Source: an uncultured Eubacteriales bacterium (GTDB lineage Bacteria; Bacillota; Clostridia; Oscillospirales; Acutalibacteraceae). Taken from it: 64,000 bases of DNA. The DNA is taken from contig CATONX010000006.1 in the NCBI GenBank assembly GCA_951801675.1, positions 1 to 64,000 on the forward strand. The letters run 5' to 3'. Of the stretch, positions 39,987 through 50,299 are shown in pieces. How positions within the stretch are numbered: position 1 is the stretch's first letter; every line of letters starts with the position of its first letter. The translations under genes were made by a program, and so were the position numbers. The notes under the pieces were generated by a model. It did not search any database. It had not been told where the DNA came from and saw nothing but the letters and a program-made list of their open reading frames with translations.

Positions 39987-42542
39987 GTGGCGGCAGCGAA
40001 GAAAAGAAAAACAACCAGCCCGGCAAAAAAGCGTCCGGGCACGCAGAAGGGGAGAACCACCGCTTCTTCCACAAAGGCGGCCAAGGAGGCCGGGCGGAAG
40101 AAGAAGCAGATTTGGGCGGTCGTCCTGTTTGCGGTCGCCCTTCTGCTTTTTGCAGTGGTGTTAATTCCGGGTCCGGCGTTGTGGGCATGGATTCGGGGAC
40201 TGGTGTTCGGCCTGTTCGGGTCGAGCGCGTATTTGTGGCCGGTGATTTTGGTGTATATTGCGGTTATCTGTGCGCTGGACCGGCCGGTGCATTCCGTGGG
40301 CGCGAAGGTGTGGCAGGCCTTCGCGCTGGTTATCCTTGCCTGCAGCGCCATACATATTTTTACCCACGAAACGGGGATTCCCAGCTTCGGCGGGTACTTT
40401 GAGGAGCTTGGAACCCTCTATGCAAACGGTGCGACTACCTTTGGCGGCGGAATTTTCGGCGGCCTTTTGGGGATGCCGTTTATTTCTCTGGTCGGGTATG
40501 TGGGCGCGCGGATTATCGTTTGCCTGCTGCTCTTCGTTTTTCTGATGCTGGTGACGGGAACGGAGCTTTTGGCTCTGTTTCGCGCCATCTGGAAGCCGGT
40601 GGAGAAGGTGGAAAAGACCGCTGGGGAACGCATCAAGAACCGTACGCAGAAAAAGGGCGGCAGACCCCGGTTTAACCTGGACGTGCCCATCGACGGCAAG
40701 GAGGACGAGCCTTTGCCCGCCCATCCGGTGATGGCCGAGGAAGAGGAGCTCAAGCAGCCGCCCAAGCTCAAAAAGCTTCTGGACCTGGTAAAGGACGACA
40801 AAGCGCTGACTGAGGCGGCGAAGGAACCGCAATCCGTTTCTCCGGTACAAGCGCCGCCTGCCGCTGGGGCGGATGCGGCCGGGCCGGAAGAAAGCGTGAA
40901 CATCGACGATTTGATTCAAAAAGCGGTGCGCACCCAGGAACAAAAGAGCGCGCCGGTCCCGCCTCCTGCGGCCGCGCCCGCCCAAAAGCCGGCGTCCTTT
41001 TCGCCGTCTGGTGAAACAGCGGTCTTGGCGGCTTACCGGTATCCGCCCCTGTCCCTCTTTGATGAGACGGCTCCGGGCGGGGTAAGAGGCAATATGCAGG
41101 CAGAGCTGCGTGCCAATGCGGACAAGCTTGTAAACGTCCTGCGCTCCTTCGGCGTGGAAACGCGGGTAGTGGGCATCAGCCCCGGCCCCGCGGTTACCCG
41201 GTATGAATTGCAGCCGTCGGCAGGGGTGAAGATCAGCAAAATCACGAACTTGGCCGACGACATTGCGCTGAACATGGCCTCCGCCGGGGTGCGCATCGAA
41301 GCGCCTATTCCCAACAAGGCGGCGGTGGGCATCGAAATCCCCAACCGCAACGTAAACGTGGTGCACATGCGTGACCTGATCGCCTCCACGGCCTTTCAGA
41401 CGGCGAAAAGCCGTCTGACGGTGGCGTTGGGGCGGGATATCGCCGGCAACGCCGCCTTTGCGGACCTGGCAAGGATGCCCCATCTGCTGATTGCCGGCGC
41501 TACCGGGTCGGGCAAATCGGTGTGCATCAATTCGATTGTATTGAGCCTTCTCTATAAAGCGTCCCCCAACGAGGTGCGCCTTCTGATGGTGGACCCGAAG
41601 GTGGTGGAGCTGGGCGTGTATAACGGCATTCCCCACCTGGTGGCCCCGGTGGTCACCGATCCGCGTAAAGCGGCGGGGGCGCTGGGATGGGCGGTCACGG
41701 AGATGCTCGACCGGTATAAGCTCTTTGCTCAGACCAATGTGCGCGACGTCACCGCCTATAACCTGATGGCGGCCGAGCACGACGACTTGGCGCCTCTTCC
41801 GCAGATCGTCATCATCATCGACGAGCTTGCCGACCTGATGATGGTCGCGCCCAACGAGGTGGAGGATTCCATCTGCCGTCTGGCTCAGATGGCCCGCGCG
41901 GCAGGCATGCACCTGGTTATCGCTACCCAGCGTCCGTCGGTGGACGTCATTACCGGCATCATCAAGGCGAATATCCCAAGCCGCATTGCCTTTGCGGTGT
42001 CCTCTCAGGTGGACTCGCGCACCATTCTCGACGCGGGCGGCGCGGAAAAGCTATTGGGCCGGGGCGATATGCTCTTTAACCCGGTGGGCGCCAACAAACC
42101 CACCCGCATCCAGGGCTGCTTCGTCAGCGACCGGGAGGTGGAACGGGTGGTGGAATACGTCAAGGCGGATCAGCAGAACGAATACGATCAGAAAGTTATC
42201 GAGGAAATCGACCGGCAGGCCGCCAAGGAGAAAAACAGCAGCGGCGGCGGGAATGACTTTGATGATGGGGACGCAGATTCCGCCCTCATCCGCCAGGCCA
42301 TCGAGTGCGTGGTGGAGGCGGGCATGGCGTCCACCTCGCTCCTTCAGCGCCGGCTGCGCCTTGGGTATGCGAGAGCCGGGCGGATCATCGATGAGCTGGA
42401 AGCCCGCGGGGTGGTGGGCCCTCACGAAGGAAGCAAGCCTCGCCAAGTGCTGCTTACCCGGCAGCAGTGGCTGGAAATGAACATGAACGAGCCGGACGGA
42501 ACGCCGGATCTGCCCCAGCCGCCAGCGCCCGGGCAGGAATAG
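39987..42542 (+). CDS. DNA translocase FtsK/SpoIIIE
   Basis: This 851-residue membrane-anchored DNA pump has a Lys/Arg-rich cytoplasmic N-terminus and about four membrane helices (about 40-200). A charged Pro/Ala linker follows, then the alpha/beta motor domain with Walker [19 protein letters not shown], Walker [14 protein letters not shown] and [12 protein letters not shown]. The C-terminal gamma winged helix ([18 protein letters not shown] to [13 protein letters not shown]) reads the orienting DNA sequence. It moves chromosomes through division or sporulation septa. The start is a GTG at 39987, 6 nt after GAGGTGG. Position after tepA-ylzJ favours SpoIIIE, but FtsK and SpoIIIE are not separable by sequence here. 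Confidence 0.95.
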   Translation: MAAAKKRKTTSPAKKRPGTQKGRTTASSTKAAKEAGRKKKQIWAVVLFAVALLLFAVVLIPGPALWAWIRGLVFGLFGSSAYLWPVILVYIAVICALDRPVHSVGAKVWQAFALVILACSAIHIFTHETGIPSFGGYFEELGTLYANGATTFGGGIFGGLLGMPFISLVGYVGARIIVCLLLFVFLMLVTGTELLALFRAIWKPVEKVEKTAGERIKNRTQKKGGRPRFNLDVPIDGKEDEPLPAHPVMAEEEELKQPPKLKKLLDLVKDDKALTEAAKEPQSVSPVQAPPAAGADAAGPEESVNIDDLIQKAVRTQEQKSAPVPPPAAAPAQKPASFSPSGETAVLAAYRYPPLSLFDETAPGGVRGNMQAELRANADKLVNVLRSFGVETRVVGISPGPAVTRYELQPSAGVKISKITNLADDIALNMASAGVRIEAPIPNKAAVGIEIPNRNVNVVHMRDLIASTAFQTAKSRLTVALGRDIAGNAAFADLARMPHLLIAGATGSGKSVCINSIVLSLLYKASPNEVRLLMVDPKVVELGVYNGIPHLVAPVVTDPRKAAGALGWAVTEMLDRYKLFAQTNVRDVTAYNLMAAEHDDLAPLPQIVIIIDELADLMMVAPNEVEDSICRLAQMARAAGMHLVIATQRPSVDVITGIIKANIPSRIAFAVSSQVDSRTILDAGGAEKLLGRGDMLFNPVGANKPTRIQGCFVSDREVERVVEYVKADQQNEYDQKVIEEIDRQAAKEKNSSGGGNDFDDGDADSALIRQAIECVVEAGMASTSLLQRRLRLGYARAGRIIDELEARGVVGPHEGSKPRQVLLTRQQWLEMNMNEPDGTPDLPQPPAPGQE

Positions 42543-42559
42543 AAAACACGGAGGATTTC

Positions 42560-44437
42560 ATGCCTTTTTTACCCATCAGCAAGCAAGAAATACAGGACCT
42601 CGGATGGGACGTGCCGGACTTTGTGTATGTCACCGGCGACGCCTATGTGGACCATCCCAGCTTCGGCGTGGCGATTTTATCCCGTATGCTGGAAGCCGAA
42701 GGGTTTCGCGTGGCGATTTTGCCCCAGCCGAACTGGCGCACCTGCAAGGATTTCACCCGGTTCGGCCGGCCGAAGCTGGGGTTTCTCGTCACTTCCGGGA
42801 ACATTGATTCCATGGTGGCTCATTACACGGCCGCCAAACGAACACGAAGCGACGATCTTTATTCTCCCGGCGGCCGGGCGGGAAAACGCCCCGACCGGGC
42901 GGTCATCGTCTACTGCCAGAAAATCCGGGAGGCCTATGGGGATGTCCCCATTTTGATCGGGGGCTTAGAAGCGTCCTTGCGCCGCTTCGCCCATTATGAC
43001 TATTGGGACGACCGGGTCCGCCCGTCCATCCTGCTCGACTGCGGGGCGGACCTTCTCATGTACGGCATGGGGGAGCGGTCCATGACCGAGATTGCCCGCC
43101 GGCTTAGGGACGGGGAACCGGTTTCCTCCATGACCGACGTGCGCGGCACCTGCTTTGCGGTTCCCACTTCCCAGTACATACCGCGCCCCGCGAAAGAATG
43201 CCCTTCCTTTGAACTGGTGGCGGCCAATAAGCGTGAATACGCCGTGGCTGCCCACATCCAGCAGGACGAGCAGGACGCGGTGCGGGGAAAAACCGTCATC
43301 CAGAAGCACGGCAAGGTGATTTTGGTGCAAAACCCGCCGTCGCCGCCTCTTGAGCAGGAGGAGCTGGACCGGGTTTACGAGCTGCCCTATGAACGGGCGT
43401 ACCATCCCATATACGAGTCCCAAGGCGGCGTGCCGGCTATCAAAGAGGTGGAGTTTTCCATCACCCACAACCGGGGCTGCTTCGGCGCGTGCAACTTTTG
43501 TTCCCTTGCCTTCCACCAAGGCAGGCAGATCACCTGCCGCAGCGAGGAATCGGTGCTGCGGGAAGCAATGAAGCTGACAAAATCCCCCCGTTTTAAGGGA
43601 TACATCCACGACGTGGGCGGACCGACCGCCAATTTCCGCTATCCCTCCTGCAAAAAGCAGAACGAGCTGGGGCTTTGCAAAGGAAAAAAGTGTTTGGCGC
43701 CCACGCCGTGCAAGCAGCTTCAGGTGGACCACAGCGAATACCTGCAGCTGCTTCGCAAGCTGCGGGCTTTGCCGGGGGTCAAACGGGTCTTCATCCGTTC
43801 GGGCATCCGGTATGATTATCTTATCGAAGATCCGGACGAACGTTTTTTCAAAGAGCTGGTGACCTACCACGTGTCCGGGCAGCTGAAGGTAGCGCCGGAG
43901 CATTGCGCGGCAAACGTGCTCGACAAGATGGGCAAGCCGCACATTGAGCAGTACCGGCGGTTTTCCAAGCGGTTTTATGAGTTGACAAAGAGTGTGGGAA
44001 AGGAGCAGTACCTGGTTCCCTACCTGATGTCTTCCCACCCGGGGAGTACCCTCAAGGACGCGGTGGAGCTGGCGGTGTTTCTCAAAAAAGAGGGAGTGCG
44101 CCCCGAGCAGGTGCAGGACTTTTATCCCACCCCCGGTACCATTTCCACCGCCATGTTTTACACCGGGCTCGACCCCTATACCATGAAGGACGTATACGTT
44201 CCCCGTTCGCCCAGGGAAAAGGCCATGCAGCGGGCGCTGTTGCAGTCCTTTAAGCCGGAGAATCGGGCATTGGTGCTCGAAGCGCTGAAAAAAGCAGGAC
44301 GGAGCGACCTGATCGGGTTTGGCCCCGGATGCCTCATCCGGCCGGACCAGACGGCGGCTGCGGGCAGAAAGACCGAAAAAACAGGAGGAAAAAGAAGCTA
44401 TGGCGCCACAAAACCGCAGAAAAAGCGCAAGAGGTAA
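42560..44437 (+). CDS. YgiQ-family radical SAM protein
   Basis: This 625-residue protein of the YgiQ/UPF0313 family starts [17 protein letters not shown]. It has a B12-binding-like N-terminal region ([20 protein letters not shown]), the radical SAM cluster site [20 protein letters not shown] with CxxxCxxC, and a C-terminal YgiQ domain with a cysteine-rich [15 protein letters not shown]. The reaction is unknown. CGGAGGA lies 6 nt before the ATG at 42560; the open frame back to 42467 overlaps the translocase gene. It ends 38 nt inside the next gene, so the two are coupled. The tail is Lys/Arg-rich. Confidence 0.93.
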   Translation: MPFLPISKQEIQDLGWDVPDFVYVTGDAYVDHPSFGVAILSRMLEAEGFRVAILPQPNWRTCKDFTRFGRPKLGFLVTSGNIDSMVAHYTAAKRTRSDDLYSPGGRAGKRPDRAVIVYCQKIREAYGDVPILIGGLEASLRRFAHYDYWDDRVRPSILLDCGADLLMYGMGERSMTEIARRLRDGEPVSSMTDVRGTCFAVPTSQYIPRPAKECPSFELVAANKREYAVAAHIQQDEQDAVRGKTVIQKHGKVILVQNPPSPPLEQEELDRVYELPYERAYHPIYESQGGVPAIKEVEFSITHNRGCFGACNFCSLAFHQGRQITCRSEESVLREAMKLTKSPRFKGYIHDVGGPTANFRYPSCKKQNELGLCKGKKCLAPTPCKQLQVDHSEYLQLLRKLRALPGVKRVFIRSGIRYDYLIEDPDERFFKELVTYHVSGQLKVAPEHCAANVLDKMGKPHIEQYRRFSKRFYELTKSVGKEQYLVPYLMSSHPGSTLKDAVELAVFLKKEGVRPEQVQDFYPTPGTISTAMFYTGLDPYTMKDVYVPRSPREKAMQRALLQSFKPENRALVLEALKKAGRSDLIGFGPGCLIRPDQTAAAGRKTEKTGGKRSYGATKPQKKRKR

Positions 44438-45353
44438 ATGGTACCTGTCCGCCGGGGCAATTCTGGTGGTCTTGGTGCTGGCAATCAGCTTCGGCGGCAA
44501 GCTGGGGCTGAGTGTCCCCAGCTGGAACGAGGTGTTCGGCGCGTTCGGCCTGGGGCCGGAATCTCAGCCTACGGCTACCGACGGAGAGCTTCTGGTTCAC
44601 TATATCGACGTCGGGCAGGGTGACTCCATTCTCGTCCAATGCGATGGCAAAAATATGCTGATCGACGCGGGGACTTCCCAAGCGGCCGGAAAGGTGGTAG
44701 ACTATCTGCAAAGCAAAGGGGTCGCGACCCTTGACTATGTAATCGCCACCCATCCCCACGCCGATCACATCGGCGGCATGGCGGACGTGATCGAAGCCTT
44801 CGACATCGGCACTTTCCTGATGCCGCTGCTTCCCGACAGCCAGGTTCCCACCACCAAAACCTACGAGCGGATGCTCGACGCGCTGGAGGCGAAGGGGGTT
44901 AAGGCCACGCCCGCAAAGACCGGAGGAAAGTATCACTTGGGTGAGGCAGTGCTGGAAATCCTGTCTCCGGACAAGGACAGCAGCTTTGACGACCTCAACA
45001 ATTGGTCGGTGGTGGCGGCGCTCGACTATGGGAGCACCTCCTTTTTGTTCACCGGGGACGCGGAAGAACCGGTAGAGGAAGCTTTGCTGCAAAAGGGATT
45101 TCAGCTCAAAGCGGATATTCTCAAGTTCGGCCATCATGGGAGCAGGACCTCATCCACCGAAGCATTTCTGGAAAAGGTCCATCCCCGCATGGGCATCATT
45201 TCCTGCGGGGAAGGAAACGATTACGGCCATCCCCATGCCAAAACCTTGGAAAAGGCGGAGGCGCGGGGGATGAAAGTGTACCGCACCGACCTGGAGGGAA
45301 CCGTCGTCATCAAAAGCGACGGGAGCGACTATTCGGTGAAAACGGAGAAGTAA
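44400..45353 (+). CDS. ComEC-like MBL-fold hydrolase, membrane-anchored
   Basis: This 317-residue protein has one N-terminal membrane helix ([20 protein letters not shown]). It is followed by a ComEC/Rec2-type metallo-beta-lactamase domain: [19 protein letters not shown], zinc motif [12 protein letters not shown], and [12 protein letters not shown]. The domain therefore faces outside. Related domains of ComEC degrade one DNA strand during uptake. Free-standing versions are common in Firmicutes and may be extracellular nucleases or lactonase-like enzymes. AGGAGG lies 11 nt before the ATG at 44400, which overlaps the YgiQ gene by 38 nt. DUF3006 follows 12 nt later, its usual partner. Confidence 0.88.
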   Translation: MAPQNRRKSARGKWYLSAGAILVVLVLAISFGGKLGLSVPSWNEVFGAFGLGPESQPTATDGELLVHYIDVGQGDSILVQCDGKNMLIDAGTSQAAGKVVDYLQSKGVATLDYVIATHPHADHIGGMADVIEAFDIGTFLMPLLPDSQVPTTKTYERMLDALEAKGVKATPAKTGGKYHLGEAVLEILSPDKDSSFDDLNNWSVVAALDYGSTSFLFTGDAEEPVEEALLQKGFQLKADILKFGHHGSRTSSTEAFLEKVHPRMGIISCGEGNDYGHPHAKTLEKAEARGMKVYRTDLEGTVVIKSDGSDYSVKTEK

Positions 45354-45365
45354 GGAGGCGTTGCT

Positions 45366-45575
45366 GTGATTGTGGACCGGTTGGAGGAAGGCTTTGCCGT
45401 CTGTGAAAAAGAGGACGGCAGTTTTGTCAATATCCCCTTGGGGCAGATTGCCGGAGTCGTCCGGGAAGGGGACCTTCTCGTTTTCCTGGAGCAGGGCGGA
45501 TACCAGGTGGACGAAGCGGCGACGAAGGCCCGCAGAGAAAAAATGAGCAAACGCCAGCGTTCCATCTTCGAATGA
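45366..45575 (+). CDS. DUF3006 domain protein
   Basis: This 69-residue protein of the DUF3006 family begins MIVDRLEEGFAVCEKEDGSF and has the IPLGQIAGVVREGDLLVF core. Function is unknown. It is regularly encoded beside ComEC-like MBL hydrolases, as here. The start is a GTG at 45366 with AAGGAGG upstream. It overlaps the prepilin gene by ATGA, so all three may be one unit. Confidence 0.85.
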   Translation: MIVDRLEEGFAVCEKEDGSFVNIPLGQIAGVVREGDLLVFLEQGGYQVDEAATKARREKMSKRQRSIFE

Positions 45576-46174
45576 AACAGAATTGGGGGCGCGGTATGCG
45601 CATGTTATCGTTTCTTTGGCAAAAAAGAAACCAACAGGGATTTACCTTAGTTGAGCTGGTGATTGTGATCGCAGTGCTCGCCATTTTGGCGGCCGTTGCG
45701 ATTCCGGTGGTTTCCACCATCCTCTCCAACGCCAAGCACGCCGCCCTTCTCACCGATGCCAGAAGCATTTACGAGCAGGTGGCCATCGATGTGGAACGAA
45801 ACAACAAAGAGGAAAGCGCTTTGTGCTATTATCTGGCCCGGCCCAGCGCCAATTTCAATAAGGCGCTCATCGACGGCAGCGGCCGCGCGGCCTGCCGGAT
45901 CAATTACTACCATGGCCAGCAGCTCAAATTAGGCGATGCAAACGGCAATGGTGCGGCTCATGTGGATCTTGCCAAACAGCAGATCAACGACTTCTTCGGC
46001 GGGGATTACAATTATGGGTACCGGGTGTATATCGCCAAGAACGACGACGGGACCTATGAGGTGGTCTGCGTAGGGGTCTATGGGCGAAAAATCGAAGAAT
46101 CCAACTGGAACGAAGCCTTCAAGCCGGATGTTTGTTTTCCAGAGGGTTCTTACGAGAAATACATACAGAAATAA
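45572..46174 (+). CDS. Type IV prepilin-like protein
   Basis: This 200-residue pseudopilin has a basic leader and the prepilin peptidase site QQG/FTLVELVIVIAVLAILA, with the required Glu at +5 after the cleavage point. The C-terminal globular part contains NNKEESALCYYLARPSANFN, and the second cysteine pair (Cys in VVCVG and DVCFP) could form a disulfide. The frame opens with an ATGA overlap on DUF3006. ATGs at 45596 and 45602 are alternative starts, and the latter give a shorter, more typical leader. No pilus ATPase, platform or prepilin peptidase is nearby. Its position after a ComEC-like gene hints at a DNA-uptake or surface role (inference). Confidence 0.88.
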   Translation: MKQNWGRGMRMLSFLWQKRNQQGFTLVELVIVIAVLAILAAVAIPVVSTILSNAKHAALLTDARSIYEQVAIDVERNNKEESALCYYLARPSANFNKALIDGSGRAACRINYYHGQQLKLGDANGNGAAHVDLAKQQINDFFGGDYNYGYRVYIAKNDDGTYEVVCVGVYGRKIEESNWNEAFKPDVCFPEGSYEKYIQK

Positions 46175-46179
46175 AAGAA

Positions 46180-46209
46180 AGCCCGCAAACCCTGTGTTTG
46201 CGGGCTTTT
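46180..46209 (+). terminator. Terminator after prepilin gene
   Basis: An 11-bp perfect stem AGCCCGCAAAC / GTTTGCGGGCT (46180-46190, 46196-46206) with a 5-nt loop is followed by TTT. Confidence 0.88.
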
Positions 46210-46355
46210 CGGCGGTATGAAACGAAGATAATGCTATAGCCTCATTTAGCCGAATGGTTTTTGTGCAAAGTTTGCCGTTGTTTTCCTATGCGGCAGGCAT
46301 TTTCCTTGGGGACTTGACCGCACGCCTCTACTTTGCGGATGAAGTTGCCAGCAAC

Positions 46356-46381
46356 AAAAAAGCGGGGTATCCCCGCTTTTT
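46356..46381 (-). terminator. Terminator of mntP
   Basis: AAAAAAGCGGGG / CCCCGCTTTTTT forms a compact hairpin with A/T runs on both sides, located 4 nt past the mntP stop on the minus strand. Confidence 0.85.
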
Positions 46382-46384
46382 TCC

Positions 46385-46954
46385 TTATCCAAGCAACCCT
46401 TCGATCAGAATTTTCAGGCCGATCAAAATTAGAATAGCACCGCCAAATACCTCGGCCTTTCTCTTAAAGAGGGTTCCGAACTTTTTCCCTATGTACGCCG
46501 CCGGCAGGCAGATGACAAAGGTGGTCAGACCGATGAGGCCGGCCGCCTGCCAGATGTTCGTGTTTAAGAGCGCGAAGCTTACTCCCACCGCCAGCGCGTC
46601 GATGCTCGTAGCGACAGAAAGGACCAGCAGCATCCGCAGCCGTAGCGGTCCCCGCTGACATGCATCCCGGTCCACCTCTTTTTCCTTAAGGGTTTCGTAG
46701 ATCATTTTTCCGCCGATAAAGGCAAGAAGGACGAAAGCGACCCAATGGTCGATGTTGGCGATTTTATCGCTGAAGGTGATACCGGCAAAGTATCCGATGA
46801 TCGGCATGAGTGCCTGGAAAATGCCGAAGCTCAGTGCCATTTTCAGCGCGTCACGAAACCGCAGATAACGGGTGCACATGCCGTTTGTGACCGATACGGC
46901 GAACGCGTCCATCGACAGGCCCACCGCTGTAATCAGAATGCTGATGATGTTCAT
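46385..46954 (-). CDS. mntP: Manganese efflux pump MntP
   Basis: This 189-residue membrane protein of the MntP (DUF204) family has six helices. Both repeats carry the conserved aspartate motif: TAVGLSMDAFAVSVTNGM and SVATSIDALAVGVSFALL. It exports Mn2+ across the cytoplasmic membrane. The ATG at 46954 has AAGGAAGG 4 nt upstream and matches the family N-terminus; the open frame back to 47116 is spurious. I looked for the yybP-ykoY Mn2+ riboswitch in the 234-nt gap before it and did not find it. Transcribed toward its own terminator. Confidence 0.93.
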   Translation of the reverse strand: MNIISILITAVGLSMDAFAVSVTNGMCTRYLRFRDALKMALSFGIFQALMPIIGYFAGITFSDKIANIDHWVAFVLLAFIGGKMIYETLKEKEVDRDACQRGPLRLRMLLVLSVATSIDALAVGVSFALLNTNIWQAAGLIGLTTFVICLPAAYIGKKFGTLFKRKAEVFGGAILILIGLKILIEGLLG

Positions 46955-47118
46955 ATGTCCTTCCTTGCTCCAGCGGCCGGAATGAAAGAGATTCCTGGTC
47001 CTTCCGCCGCCGCTGGAAACGAGAAGGGCCATAAAGCTTGCAAAGCTAAACCGTGTTTGGTATATACGGGCGCTTTTTGCCCCGGACTTATCGGAAAAAT
47101 CCCTTGTATCACACATAA

Positions 47119-47147
47119 GTACGCGGCAGAAAGGCTCTGCCGCGTAC
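47119..47147. terminator. Hairpin between ppk1 and mntP
   Basis: GTACGCGGCAG (47119-47129) pairs with CTGCCGCGTAC (47137-47147). It lies 40 nt after the ppk1 stop (minus strand). The U-rich tail is on the plus side only, so termination of ppk1 here is likely but not certain. Confidence 0.5.
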
Positions 47148-47188
47148 GATCTTTTCTTTTGTTCATGTATATGAACGACCCTATCCGA

Positions 47189-49261
47189 TCATTCGTCGTA
47201 TGCTGCTTCTCCGGCATACCGGCGAAGTAAGATTTCCTGCGCGTTTAAGAGGGTATCCGCCGTGTCCGCCAAAGAATGGTAGGATCCGTCCTCGTACATT
47301 ACCGAGGTTTGAGCGGTATCCGTCCAGTAAAGCTTCATTTCGTCGAGAATCCGCGCGGCAATGGCCTGATCTTCCACCGGGAAAAGAAGCTCCACCCGCC
47401 GGTCCATGTTGCGTGGCATCATGTCGGCACTGGACAAATAAAGTTCCGTCTGCCCGTCGCAGTCGAAATAATACACCCGGCTGTGCTCCAGAAAACGCCC
47501 TACAATGGAATGGACTTCGATGTTTTCACTGACCCCTTCCAAATCCGGGCGTAGGCAGCAGATGCCACGAACCAGCAGACGGATTTTCACCCCTGCGCAG
47601 GAGGCACGGTAGAGGCGCTCGATGAGCTCGGTATCCACCAGGGAATTCATTTTCATGAAGATTTCCGCCCGTTTGCCTTCTTTCGCGCAATCGGTCGCTT
47701 TGTCGATCAAATTCGTCAAAAAGGGACGTAGCTGAGTCGGTGCGGAAATGAGCTTTTTCATGGCAAAGGGTACCGAATACCCGGTCAGAGTATTGAAAAA
47801 AGAGGTAGCGTCCTGCCCGATCTGCTCGTCACAGGTAAAAAGACCGTAATCGGTATAGATTTTCGCGGTCACATCGTTGTAATTGCCGGTGCCCAGATGC
47901 ACATACCGCTTGGTAGCGCCGTTTTCCCTTCGCACCACCAGGGTGATTTTGCTGTGTGTCTTTAGCCCCGGCAGCCCGTAGATCACATGGCAGCCCGCCT
48001 TTTCCAGAGTAAGGCCCCACTGGATGTTGTTTTCTTCGTCAAAGCGTGCTTTTACCTCCAGCAGTACCGTCACCTGTTTGCCGGCTTCCGCCGCTTTTGC
48101 CAGGGCGGAGACCACCGGGGAATGGCCGCTGACCCGGTAGAGCGTCTGCTTGATGGCCAGTACATTCGGATCGGCCGCGGCGTATTCGAGAAGCTTGACC
48201 ACCGGTCCAAAGGACTGGTAAGGATGATGAAGAAGAATGTCCCGCTCCTTAACGAGCTCGAAGGGATCCAGGTCCTCCCCGAACTGCACGCTGCTCCCCT
48301 GTACCAAAGGATGGTAGCGCAGCGTCTCATAGCCGGGTGTGTTGTAAAGCTCTTTCATCAGAAAATCCAGGTTTAGTGGACCATTGATGAAATAAATTTC
48401 GTCTTTGCTGACTTCCAGCTCCTTTTTGAGCACGGAGAGCAGCCGGTCGTCCACGTTGTAATCGGTTTCCAGGCGGATGACCGAGCCCCATTTGCGCATG
48501 CGCAGGGAGCGTTTGATCTCCGCCAGCAGATCCTCCGCTTCCTCCTCGTCAAAGGTCAAGTCCGCGTTGCGGGTGATGCGGTAAGGGTTGCAGGCGATGA
48601 TTTTGCGCCCGTCGAACAACTGCCCGATGTGCATGGCGATCACGTCTTCGAGCAGGACAAAATCCTTCCCTTCGCCGTCGGGATCGGATATGTCAATGAG
48701 GCGGGGAAGCACAGAGGGAACCTGTACGGTGGCAAAGACCGGCTCGTCGTCCTTTCCTTCCAAGAGCAGGCCGATATTGAGGCTTTTGCTCAGAATGAGA
48801 GGGAAGGGGCGGGAGGAATCCACCGCCATGGGCGTAAGAACCGGGAAAATTTCCGTCTCAAAGTAACGGGAAAGCTTCTCTATCTGACCTTCCTCCAGCT
48901 CGCTGGGGTGGAGAAAGCGGATGTCGTTGCGGGAAAGCTCAGGCAGGATGCTGTTGCGGTAAATGCCGTACATTTCGTCCATCAAGATATGGGTGCGCCT
49001 AGAGATCAGGGAAAGCTGCTTTTTGGGAGTAAGGCCCGCTGCGTCCAGCTTTTTATAGCCCGCATGGAGCTGGTCGCGCACCGACGCGACCCGGATCATA
49101 AAGAACTCGTCCAGATTCGTCGAGGTGATGGACAAAAATTTCATCTGCTCAAAAACGGGATTTCCCGGGTTTAACGCCTGCATCATCACACGGCTGTTAA
49201 ACTCCAGCCAGGAAAGCTCCCGGTTGATATAATAAGAGGGATTGTCAAATCGGTCGCCCAT
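47189..49261 (-). CDS. ppk1: Polyphosphate kinase 1
   Basis: This 690-residue PPK1 reversibly polymerises phosphate from ATP into polyphosphate. The N-terminal domain starts YYINRELSWLEFNSRVMMQA. The catalytic PLD-like domains hold the autophosphorylated histidine in GLPGLKTHSKITLVVRR and the second conserved histidine in IVGRFLEHSRVYYF. GTGNYNDVTAKIYTDYGLF is a family motif. GGAAGGAAG lies 5 nt before the ATG. The length is normal. No exopolyphosphatase gene is adjacent. Polyphosphate serves as phosphate store and stress molecule, and in some systems as a metal chelator, which may fit the nearby Mn exporter (inference). Confidence 0.97.
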   Translation of the reverse strand: MGDRFDNPSYYINRELSWLEFNSRVMMQALNPGNPVFEQMKFLSITSTNLDEFFMIRVASVRDQLHAGYKKLDAAGLTPKKQLSLISRRTHILMDEMYGIYRNSILPELSRNDIRFLHPSELEEGQIEKLSRYFETEIFPVLTPMAVDSSRPFPLILSKSLNIGLLLEGKDDEPVFATVQVPSVLPRLIDISDPDGEGKDFVLLEDVIAMHIGQLFDGRKIIACNPYRITRNADLTFDEEEAEDLLAEIKRSLRMRKWGSVIRLETDYNVDDRLLSVLKKELEVSKDEIYFINGPLNLDFLMKELYNTPGYETLRYHPLVQGSSVQFGEDLDPFELVKERDILLHHPYQSFGPVVKLLEYAAADPNVLAIKQTLYRVSGHSPVVSALAKAAEAGKQVTVLLEVKARFDEENNIQWGLTLEKAGCHVIYGLPGLKTHSKITLVVRRENGATKRYVHLGTGNYNDVTAKIYTDYGLFTCDEQIGQDATSFFNTLTGYSVPFAMKKLISAPTQLRPFLTNLIDKATDCAKEGKRAEIFMKMNSLVDTELIERLYRASCAGVKIRLLVRGICCLRPDLEGVSENIEVHSIVGRFLEHSRVYYFDCDGQTELYLSSADMMPRNMDRRVELLFPVEDQAIAARILDEMKLYWTDTAQTSVMYEDGSYHSLADTADTLLNAQEILLRRYAGEAAYDE

Positions 49262-49406
49262 CGTTCTTCCTTCCTTCCAGTGCGTTTTCCCCTCGAAGAC
49301 TTCTGTGGGGAAAAACGGGAATTACCTTTTTATTATAGGGGAAATCCCGCGTAAATTCAACCGAATCTGCCGTCTGGTAATTGTAAAATAATTATATTAT
49401 AATAGT

Positions 49407-49420
49407 CGTATTCGAATACG
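49407..49420. promoter_or_regulatory. Perfect 14-nt palindrome upstream of ispF
   Basis: CGTATTCGAATACG lies 3 nt after a TATAAT hexamer (49398-49403) and 40 nt before ispF. It is placed where a repressor would sit, but no known operator type is recognised. Confidence 0.35.
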
Positions 49421-49460
49421 AAATACTTTGGTGAGACGTTTTGAAAGGTGGGGCGAAATC

Positions 49461-49958
49461 ATGTCATATTCTTTTCGCATCGGGCACGGATACGACGTGC
49501 ACCGGCTGGTGGAAGGCCGCCGGCTGGTTATGGGCGGGGTGGAGATCCCGTTTAAGACCGGCCTTTTGGGCCATTCGGACGCGGATGTGCTGGTCCACGC
49601 CATCTGTGACGCTCTTTTAGGGGCGGCAAAACTGCGGGACATCGGCGCCCTGTTTCCGGATACCGATCCCCAGTACGAGAATGTGGACAGCATTGATAAA
49701 CTCCTTTCCCGCATCGTGGTGCTGTTAAAGGGGCTCGGCTATCAGATCGGCAACATCGACGCCACCATCATCGCCCAGGCGCCTAAAATGAGCCCCTACA
49801 TCGATCAGATGTGCCGCAACATCGCCAAGTGCTGCCGGATTGGGGAGGACTGTGTGAGCGTGAAAGCCACCACTGGAGAGGGCCTCGGGTTTTCCGGCCG
49901 GGGCGAGGGCATCGCCGCCCATGCCGTCTGCCTGCTTTACCGGGAGGCAGAACGGTAA
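49461..49958 (+). CDS. ispF: 2-C-methyl-D-erythritol 2,4-cyclodiphosphate synthase
   Basis: This is the 165-residue IspF of the non-mevalonate isoprenoid pathway. Zinc ligands lie in [11 protein letters not shown] (Asp and His) and in [20 protein letters not shown]. The substrate-binding tail is [23 protein letters not shown]. It cyclises CDP-methylerythritol 2-phosphate to MEcPP and CMP as a trimer. GAAAGGTGGGG lies about 7 nt before the ATG at 49461; the in-frame GTG/ATG at 49428 is too far upstream. ispD is not adjacent, though the two are often neighbours or fused. Confidence 0.97.
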   Translation: MSYSFRIGHGYDVHRLVEGRRLVMGGVEIPFKTGLLGHSDADVLVHAICDALLGAAKLRDIGALFPDTDPQYENVDSIDKLLSRIVVLLKGLGYQIGNIDATIIAQAPKMSPYIDQMCRNIAKCCRIGEDCVSVKATTGEGLGFSGRGEGIAAHAVCLLYREAER

Positions 49959-50071
49959 ATTTATGATGTTTCACTTCACCCGCCTCGTGCATAGGATGGT
50001 ACTGCGGTACTATCTATTCTTCTGTTTGCCGCACGCAGATTCCAGCGGCAATTCTATAGAGGTGAGTGAAC

Positions 50072-50299
50072 ATGAGTTCCACAAGGATAATGATCAGCTC
50101 CATTACCCATGCCCAGATGGGGCGGGATATTTTGATGGAGGAGGGCATTCGCTCGAGCATCGAGCGCACGCCGAAAACCAACGACCCCTATGGCTGCGGC
50201 TATAGCCTGAAGGTCCAGGGGGATACCGGGTATGCGGTGCGCCTGCTCAAGGAGGCCGGCATCCGGGTATTGGGTACCTATGAGGCGAGCGGCTTATGA
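50072..50299 (+). CDS. DUF3343 putative Se/S carrier-like protein
   Basis: This 75-residue protein of the DUF3343 family has N-terminal RIMISSITHAQMGRDILMEE and a TPKTNDPYGCGYSLKV motif with the single conserved cysteine. Family members are proposed to carry sulfur or selenium and are often encoded beside class V aminotransferases. GAGGTG lies 7 nt before the ATG at 50072; a GTG at 50066 is also in frame. It overlaps the cysteine-desulfurase-like gene by ATGA, strong evidence for joint function. No selD, selA or yedE-type gene is in the window, so selenium involvement is only inferred. Confidence 0.82.
   Translation: MSSTRIMISSITHAQMGRDILMEEGIRSSIERTPKTNDPYGCGYSLKVQGDTGYAVRLLKEAGIRVLGTYEASGL

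Noticed and set aside
46955..47188. yybP-ykoY manganese riboswitch upstream of mntP
   Set aside because: The conserved core of that aptamer was not found on the minus strand. Only a GC-rich hairpin is present.
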